From NCBI RefSeq assembly GCF_025642115.1, contig NZ_CP106753.1:124001-188000 (forward strand): a stretch of DNA of 64,000 nucleotides. The letters run 5' to 3'. Of this stretch, positions 59,299 to 64,000 are shown piece after piece. The translations under genes were made by a program, and so were the position numbers. The notes under the pieces were generated by a model, which was not told the DNA's origin, did no database searches, and saw only the letters and a program-made list of their open reading frames with translations. This DNA is from Chitiniphilus purpureus (GTDB taxonomy: Bacteria; Pseudomonadota; Gammaproteobacteria; Burkholderiales; Chitinibacteraceae). How positions within the stretch are numbered: the first letter of the stretch is position 1; each line of letters starts with the position of its first letter.

Positions 59299-60178
59299 CC
59301 GGTGGGGCCGCCGACGTCTGCAAGGATGCCGGCGACCCGGGGCGGGGCCGCACCGCCAGCGTATAGGCGCTGCAGCCGCACAACGGCCGCCCGGTCAGCC
59401 AGCGGTGCGCCATCCCGTGCAGCGCCGCCTTTGCCCCGCACGCCGGCATCGCGTCGAACTCAGCGCGCAGGTACCAGCCGGGATGGCAGCGCGATGGCGC
59501 ATCGGCATCCTCAAGCGCCCAGCGCAACGGCGGCGCCTGTGGCGGACACCGGCAGCCGCATGAAGGCCGGCGGCCCCGATACGCCATCCAGGGCGAGACC
59601 CAGTCGAACAGCAGCAGCACCGCGGCGGCTGGTTCGAAATGGCGTGCCAGCCGATGCAGCAGCGCCGCCACCGCGGTGGGATCGAGCGCCATCAACACCC
59701 CTTCCGCCCGCAGCACCACCGCCCGGCCCGCGGGGTCGGGCAATTGCCCGAACCAGTGCGGCCGGGCAAGGTCGGCGGCAAGCAGGCGCTGCCGTGCGCT
59801 TTCACCGGCCAGTGCGCGCTTGAGCGCCACCACCGGTGGCAGGTCCACATCGATCCACAGGTGATCGTCCGGCAACACCCTGGACAGACGCTGGTAGGCG
59901 GTATCGAGCCCCGCACCCAGGTTGAGCACCAGTACGCGCCGGTGCTGCGCGGCAAAGTCGGCGGCCTGCCGGTCCAGCCATTGCGCCCGCACGCAGCAAC
60001 CGCGCAGCAGCGCCGGGTCGGCCCGCAAGCGGGCCAGCTCGGCCGGGAAGCGTGCCGCCAGCCGTTCGGCGGCCGGATCGCGAAAACCGAGCCCGGGGCA
60101 CCAGCGCGCCGCACCGGCACGCGCGGCCAACGGCAGCAGCAGGGCATCGCTCATGGCGGCGGGTGCGGCAGCAGGCAT
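59258..60178 (-). CDS. Leucine carboxyl methyltransferase (LCMT/PPM1) family protein
   Basis: 306 residues. The SAM site is VLNLGAGLDTAYQRL, preceded by the family's arginine- and tryptophan-rich CVRAQWLDRQAADFA helix. Bacterial members methylate small molecules, for example polyketides; substrate unknown. The last 40 residues are proline/arginine-rich and overlap trpB on the other strand, so the true domain ends earlier. ATG 60178 has GGA upstream; ATG 60154 is possible. Divergent from rlhA with 151 bases between, which contain a possible Fur box. Confidence 0.8.
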   Translation of the reverse strand: MPAAAPAAMSDALLLPLAARAGAARWCPGLGFRDPAAERLAARFPAELARLRADPALLRGCCVRAQWLDRQAADFAAQHRRVLVLNLGAGLDTAYQRLSRVLPDDHLWIDVDLPPVVALKRALAGESARQRLLAADLARPHWFGQLPDPAGRAVVLRAEGVLMALDPTAVAALLHRLARHFEPAAAVLLLFDWVSPWMAYRGRRPSCGCRCPPQAPPLRWALEDADAPSRCHPGWYLRAEFDAMPACGAKAALHGMAHRWLTGRPLCGCSAYTLAVRPRPGSPASLQTSAAPPVRPAPWAGAPARR

Positions 60179-60233
60179 GGGCAGGTTCCGTGGTGGTCAC
60201 ATGCCCCGACTATGGCACGCCCCGCTTATTAAT

Positions 60234-60252
60234 ACAAACGATTCTCATTTTT
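60234..60252. promoter_or_regulatory. Possible Fur box between the LCMT-like gene and rlhA
   Basis: On the minus strand AAAAATGAGAATCGTTTGT matches the common variant GATAATGAGAATCATTATC at 13 of 19 positions by hand count, with an uninterrupted AATGAGAATC core. It lies in an AT-rich stretch 56 bases upstream of the LCMT-like gene and 78 bases upstream of rlhA. Weaker than the site at 16663. Confidence 0.5.
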
Positions 60253-60329
60253 ATCAATCAATCGAAGCCCCTATTAATCCGTTGATTTCGCTATACTTCC
60301 GCGCCTTCAGCCTGCCGTCGGATCCCGCC

Positions 60330-62315
60330 ATGAGCCTGCCCGCCCATCATCTCGAACTGCTCGCCCCCGCCAGGACGGTCGAGATCGGCCGCGAAGCCAT
60401 CCTGCACGGTGCAGATGCGGTCTATATCGGCGGCCCCACCTTCGGCGCGCGGCACAACGCCTGCAACGAGGTGGACGAGATCGCCGGGCTGGTGCGGTTC
60501 GCGCACCGCTACCACAGCCGCATCTTCGTTACGCTCAACACCATCCTGCACGACAGCGAGCTGGAGCCGGCGCGCCGGCTGATCCATCAGCTGTACGACG
60601 CCGGGGTCGACGCACTGATCGTGCAGGACATGGGCCTCTTGGAGCTGGACCTGCCGCCGATCCAGCTGCATGCCAGCACACAATGCGACATCCGCACGCC
60701 GGAGAAGGCACGCTTCCTGGCCGATTCGGGCTTCTCGCAGGTGGTGCTGGCACGGGAGCTGGCGCTGCCGCAGATCCGGGCGGTGCGGCAGGCGCTGACC
60801 GACGACACCACCATCGAATTCTTCATCCACGGCGCGCTGTGCGTAGCGTATTCGGGCCAGTGCTACATCAGCCATGCCGACACCGGCCGCAGCGCCAACC
60901 GCGGTGACTGCTCGCAGGCCTGTCGGCTGCCCTACACCCTGACCGACAACCAGGGTCGTGTGGTCGCCTACGACAAGCATCTGCTGTCGATGAAGGACAA
61001 CGACCAGAGCGCCAACCTGGAAGCACTGATCGACGCCGGCGTGCGCAGCTTCAAGATCGAGGGCCGCTACAAGGACATGGGCTATGTGAAGAACATCACC
61101 GCCCATTACCGGCTGCTGCTCGATGGCATCCTGGAACGCCGCCCCGAGCTCGCCCGCGCGGCCAGCGGCAGCACCGAGATCTTCTTCACCCCCGACGTGG
61201 ACAAGAACTTCCACCGCGGCCACACCGATTATTTCGTCAACGGCCGCGAGGGCGGCGATGTGGGTGCCTTCGATTCACCCAAGTACATCGGCGTGGCGCT
61301 GGGCCACGTGACCCGGATCGGACCGAAGTGGTTCGAGCTCGAAGCGAACGGGCCGCTCGCCAACGGCGATGGGCTCAACTATATGAAAAAGCGCGAGGTG
61401 GTCGGCCTGCAGGCGAATACCGTCGAAGCGGTGGGCGCCGGCAAGGAAGGCGGCATCGTGTGGCGGGTGTTCCCGAACGAGCCCATGGGCAGCCTTGACG
61501 GACTCAAGGTCGGCCTCTCCATCCACCGCAACCGTGACCATGCCTGGGAAAGGGCGCTGACGCAGAAGTCGTCGGATCGTCGCATCGCGGTCTGGTTCAG
61601 GCTGTCGGAAACCCCAGGCGGCCTTGCGCTGACCGTGACCGACGAGGACGGCGCGAGCGCGACGGCGACGGTCGATACCGCGCTGGAACCGGCCAAGGAT
61701 GCTGCGCGCAGCGAGGCCGGGCTGCGGGAGGGCCTTGCCAGGCTTGGCAACACCCTGTTTGTCGCGCACGGCGTGGCGTTGGATCTGACGCAGCCGTGGT
61801 TCGTGCCGAACTCGACGATCAACGCATTGCGCCGCGAGGTGATCGACCGGTTGGACGCCGCCCGTATCGCAGCGTGGACACGCCCCCCACGCAAGGCGCC
61901 GGTCGAGCCGCCGGTCGCCTATCCCGAGAAGGCGCTGACCTACCTTGCCAACGTCTACAACCAGAAGGCACGCGACTTCTATAGCCGTCATGGCGTCGAG
62001 CTGATCGCGGCCGCGTACGAGGCGCACCAGGAGCCCGGCGAGGTGAGCGTGATGATCACCAAGCACTGCCTGCGCTTTTCGTACAACCTGTGTCCCAAGC
62101 AGGCCAAGGGCGTGATCGGCGTGAAAGGCCAGGTGCGCGCCGAGCCGATGACCCTCAAGTCGGGCAACGAGACCTACACGCTCAAGTTCGACTGCAAGCC
62201 GTGCGAAATGCACGTGATCGGCAGGATGAAGCCGCACATCCTCAAGTCGGCGCCGCCCAGCACCGTCGTGGCACAGCCGATCACCTTCCACCGCAGCGGG
62301 CCGCTGCCGAAGTAA
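60330..62315 (+). CDS. rlhA: 23S rRNA 5-hydroxycytidine synthase (U32 family)
   Basis: 661 residues, close to E. coli RlhA (YdcP, 653). U32-peptidase fold with ELLAPARTVEIGREAILHGADAVYIGGP at the start, VFIHGALCVAYSGQC-type cysteine segment (IEFFIHGALCVAYSGQC) and NRGDCSQACRLPY; further cysteines near the end in SYNLCPKQ and FDCKPCEMH. RlhA hydroxylates C2501 of 23S rRNA, a reaction known to need prephenate and sensitive to iron supply. ATG 60330 begins MSLPAHHLELLAPA. Other U32 members are possible, but length and domain order fit RlhA best. Confidence 0.88.
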   Translation: MSLPAHHLELLAPARTVEIGREAILHGADAVYIGGPTFGARHNACNEVDEIAGLVRFAHRYHSRIFVTLNTILHDSELEPARRLIHQLYDAGVDALIVQDMGLLELDLPPIQLHASTQCDIRTPEKARFLADSGFSQVVLARELALPQIRAVRQALTDDTTIEFFIHGALCVAYSGQCYISHADTGRSANRGDCSQACRLPYTLTDNQGRVVAYDKHLLSMKDNDQSANLEALIDAGVRSFKIEGRYKDMGYVKNITAHYRLLLDGILERRPELARAASGSTEIFFTPDVDKNFHRGHTDYFVNGREGGDVGAFDSPKYIGVALGHVTRIGPKWFELEANGPLANGDGLNYMKKREVVGLQANTVEAVGAGKEGGIVWRVFPNEPMGSLDGLKVGLSIHRNRDHAWERALTQKSSDRRIAVWFRLSETPGGLALTVTDEDGASATATVDTALEPAKDAARSEAGLREGLARLGNTLFVAHGVALDLTQPWFVPNSTINALRREVIDRLDAARIAAWTRPPRKAPVEPPVAYPEKALTYLANVYNQKARDFYSRHGVELIAAAYEAHQEPGEVSVMITKHCLRFSYNLCPKQAKGVIGVKGQVRAEPMTLKSGNETYTLKFDCKPCEMHVIGRMKPHILKSAPPSTVVAQPITFHRSGPLPK

Positions 62316-62339
62316 GCGTGGGCCGTGCGCTGCGGCGGG

Positions 62340-62933
62340 CTAGGCGCGCTCGAAGCGCACCAGCGCAAGGCTGCCCAGCAGATTGGGCAGGACGTCCACC
62401 TTCTCGCCCTGGTGCAGCACCACCCGCCCGGTCGACCACATGCCCAGCCGTTTGAGCAGCCGTTCGAAGTCGTACACCGTGCACAGGTGGATATTGGGCG
62501 TGTTGTACCACTCGTACGGAATGGTCTCGGAGACCGGCATACGGCCGATCAGGAGCTGCCAACGGTTTTCCCAGTAGCCGAAGTTGGGAAAGGTGACGAT
62601 GCCGGTGCGGCCTACGCGCAGTATCTCCTTGAGGATGCCCTCGACGTTGTGCATCGCCTGGATGGTGAGCGAGAGCACCACGAAATCGAACGCGTTGTCC
62701 TCGAATCCCGACAGGCCGGCCTCCAGATCGCTCTGGATCACGCTCACCCCCTTGGCCACGCAGGCGGTGACGCTCGCCACGTCGATCTCGACGCCGTAGC
62801 CCTGGCAGTGCTTGTTGGCGGCCAGCCAAGCAAGCAGCGAACCATCGCCGCAACCCAGATCGAGCACGCTGCTGTCGGGCGCGATCCAGTCGGCGATATG
62901 GCGCAGATCGGGGCGCAGGGCGGGGGCGTTCAT
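62340..62933 (-). CDS. metW: Methionine biosynthesis protein MetW
   Basis: 197 residues, SAM methyltransferase fold. [27 protein letters not shown] is the MetW start, with the later segments [17 protein letters not shown] and [18 protein letters not shown] that distinguish the family. MetW works with MetX in making acylhomoserine, probably by binding it and stimulating activity. The start overlaps the metX stop as ATGA, so the two are translated together. Confidence 0.97.
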   Translation of the reverse strand: MNAPALRPDLRHIADWIAPDSSVLDLGCGDGSLLAWLAANKHCQGYGVEIDVASVTACVAKGVSVIQSDLEAGLSGFEDNAFDFVVLSLTIQAMHNVEGILKEILRVGRTGIVTFPNFGYWENRWQLLIGRMPVSETIPYEWYNTPNIHLCTVYDFERLLKRLGMWSTGRVVLHQGEKVDVLPNLLGSLALVRFERA

Positions 62934-64000
62934 GCGTGCACCTCGTTGGCGATGTTGGAAAGATAGGCGCGCATCACCGCCTGGTACGCCTCGTCCTCCA
63001 TCAGGAAGGCATCATGGCCGTGCTTGGATTCGATCTCGGCGTAGCTGACACGCTTTCTGGCGTCGAGCAGCGCCTTGACGATCTCGCGCGAGCGCGCCGG
63101 CGAGAAGCGCCAGTCCGAGGTGAACGACACCACCAGGAACCCCGCCCGGGTCGCCGCCAGCGCGCGGACCAGGTCGCCGTCGTAGTGGCGCGCGGGGTCG
63201 AAGTAATCCAGCGCCTTGGTCATCAACAGATAGGTATTGGCGTCGAAATAGTCGGAGAACTTGTCGCCCTGGTAGCGCAGGTAGGACTCGATCTCGAATT
63301 CGACATCGAACCCGTATTTGTATTCGCCCGAGCGCAGCAGCCGGCCGAATTTCTCGCCCATGCCGTCGTCGGACAGATAGGTGATATGCCCCAGCATGCG
63401 CGCCAGGCGCAGCCCGCGGCGCGGCACCGTGCCGTGCTGGTAGTAGTCGCCGCCGTAAAAGTCCGGATCGGTCAGGATGGCCTGCCTTGCGACGTCGTTG
63501 AAGGCGATGTTCTGTGCGGTGAGCTTGGGGGCCGAGGCGATCACCAGTGCGTGCCGCACCCGTTCAGGGTAGGTGATGGTCCAGCGCAGTGCCTGCATCC
63601 CACCCAGGCTGCCGCCGATGACCGCGGCAAAGCAGTCGATGCCCAGAAGATCCGCCAGCCGTGCCTGCGTCTCGACCCAGTCGCGCACCAGCACCAGCGG
63701 AAAACGCGACCCGTACGGCTGCCCGGTGTCCGGGTCGATGCTGGACGGCCCGGTGGAGCCATGGCAGCCCCCCAGGTTGTTCACGCCGACGACAAAGAAA
63801 CGGTCGGTGTCGATGGGCTTGCCCGGACCGATCATGTTGTCCCACCACCCAGGGTTCTTGTCGTCCTCGCGGTAGCGGCCGGCTAGGTGATGGTTGCCCG
63901 ACAACGCATGGCAGACCAGGATGGCGTTGGAGCGCGCCGCGTTGAGCGTACCGTAGGTCTCGTAGACCAGCTCGTAGCGCGGCAGGGTGACGCCGGAGGA
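62930..64000 (-). CDS. metX: Homoserine O-acyltransferase (MetX), 5' end outside window
   Basis: Open from the right edge (356 codons seen), so the N-terminus is missing, probably by about 20-30 residues. Alpha/beta hydrolase fold. The nucleophile is in [10 protein letters not shown], and Asp and His of the triad are in [10 protein letters not shown] and SKHGHDAFL. It activates homoserine for methionine synthesis; proteobacterial MetX with MetW is frequently succinyl-specific, which the sequence alone does not settle here. The visible N-terminal part reads [16 protein letters not shown], as expected for the family. Confidence 0.97.
   Translation of the reverse strand, partial: SSGVTLPRYELVYETYGTLNAARSNAILVCHALSGNHHLAGRYREDDKNPGWWDNMIGPGKPIDTDRFFVVGVNNLGGCHGSTGPSSIDPDTGQPYGSRFPLVLVRDWVETQARLADLLGIDCFAAVIGGSLGGMQALRWTITYPERVRHALVIASAPKLTAQNIAFNDVARQAILTDPDFYGGDYYQHGTVPRRGLRLARMLGHITYLSDDGMGEKFGRLLRSGEYKYGFDVEFEIESYLRYQGDKFSDYFDANTYLLMTKALDYFDPARHYDGDLVRALAATRAGFLVVSFTSDWRFSPARSREIVKALLDARKRVSYAEIESKHGHDAFLMEDEAYQAVMRAYLSNIANEVHA

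Overview
The window is a piece of a GC-rich proteobacterial chromosome, most likely a betaproteobacterium. The support is the leuS-lptE-holA-rng order, the metX-metW pair, a TPP-riboswitch-controlled thiC, and a siderophore regulatory set resembling that of Burkholderia and Cupriavidus relatives. A Neisseriales-type host is possible, but that is only an impression. No rRNA, tRNA, CRISPR array, intact insertion sequence or phage gene was seen.

1-16.7 kb, minus strand: the 5' part of a lipopeptide siderophore locus. In transcription order it holds an ECF sigma factor with a Fur box upstream, a small FecR-type DUF4880 protein, a long perfect palindrome, a promoter-like TAAA-N17-CGTC site, MbtH, a type II thioesterase, a SyrP/TauD-like dioxygenase, FAAL-ACP-C-A-PCP, KS-AT-KR-ACP and C-A-PCP. 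The last gene leaves the window at base 1. Both A domains lie in a near-identical 1.7 kb direct repeat and both read DVWHISLIDK, a serine-type code. Predicted start of the product: fatty acyl-Ser, extended by one ketoreduced malonate unit, then Ser, then residues specified outside the window.

16.9-21.4 kb: a dienelactone-hydrolase family gene, a large XRE-AAA-TPR regulator convergent with it, and a short hypothetical gene. 21.5-27.2 kb, plus strand: housekeeping leuS, lptE, holA and rng.

27.5-53.4 kb, minus strand: a surface-polysaccharide region in two parts. The part at 27.5-37.9 kb is clearly AT-richer and probably acquired. It holds a methyltransferase-GT2-GT2 fusion, an ABC exporter (Wzm/Wzt with a carbohydrate-binding tail), a DUF2304/GT2/SMR-like trio, a GT-C-like membrane protein, an acyltransferase and rfbC. 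The composition changes at rfbA/rfbC, so the dTDP-rhamnose operon is mosaic. The part at 38-53.4 kb is GC-rich. It holds rfbABD, two paralogous WecA-like initiating transferases, a complete six-gene pseudaminic acid pathway (pseBCFGHI), a Wzx-like flippase and several glycosyltransferases. Almost every junction is an ATGA/TGATG overlap, so these are tight operons.

53.5-64 kb: a Pcm-like methyltransferase, a TPP riboswitch with thiC and its terminator, a soluble PAS-PAS chemoreceptor, a TrpB2-type tryptophan synthase beta chain, a leucine-carboxyl-methyltransferase family gene divergent from rlhA across a possible Fur box, and metW-metX (metX cut at the right edge).
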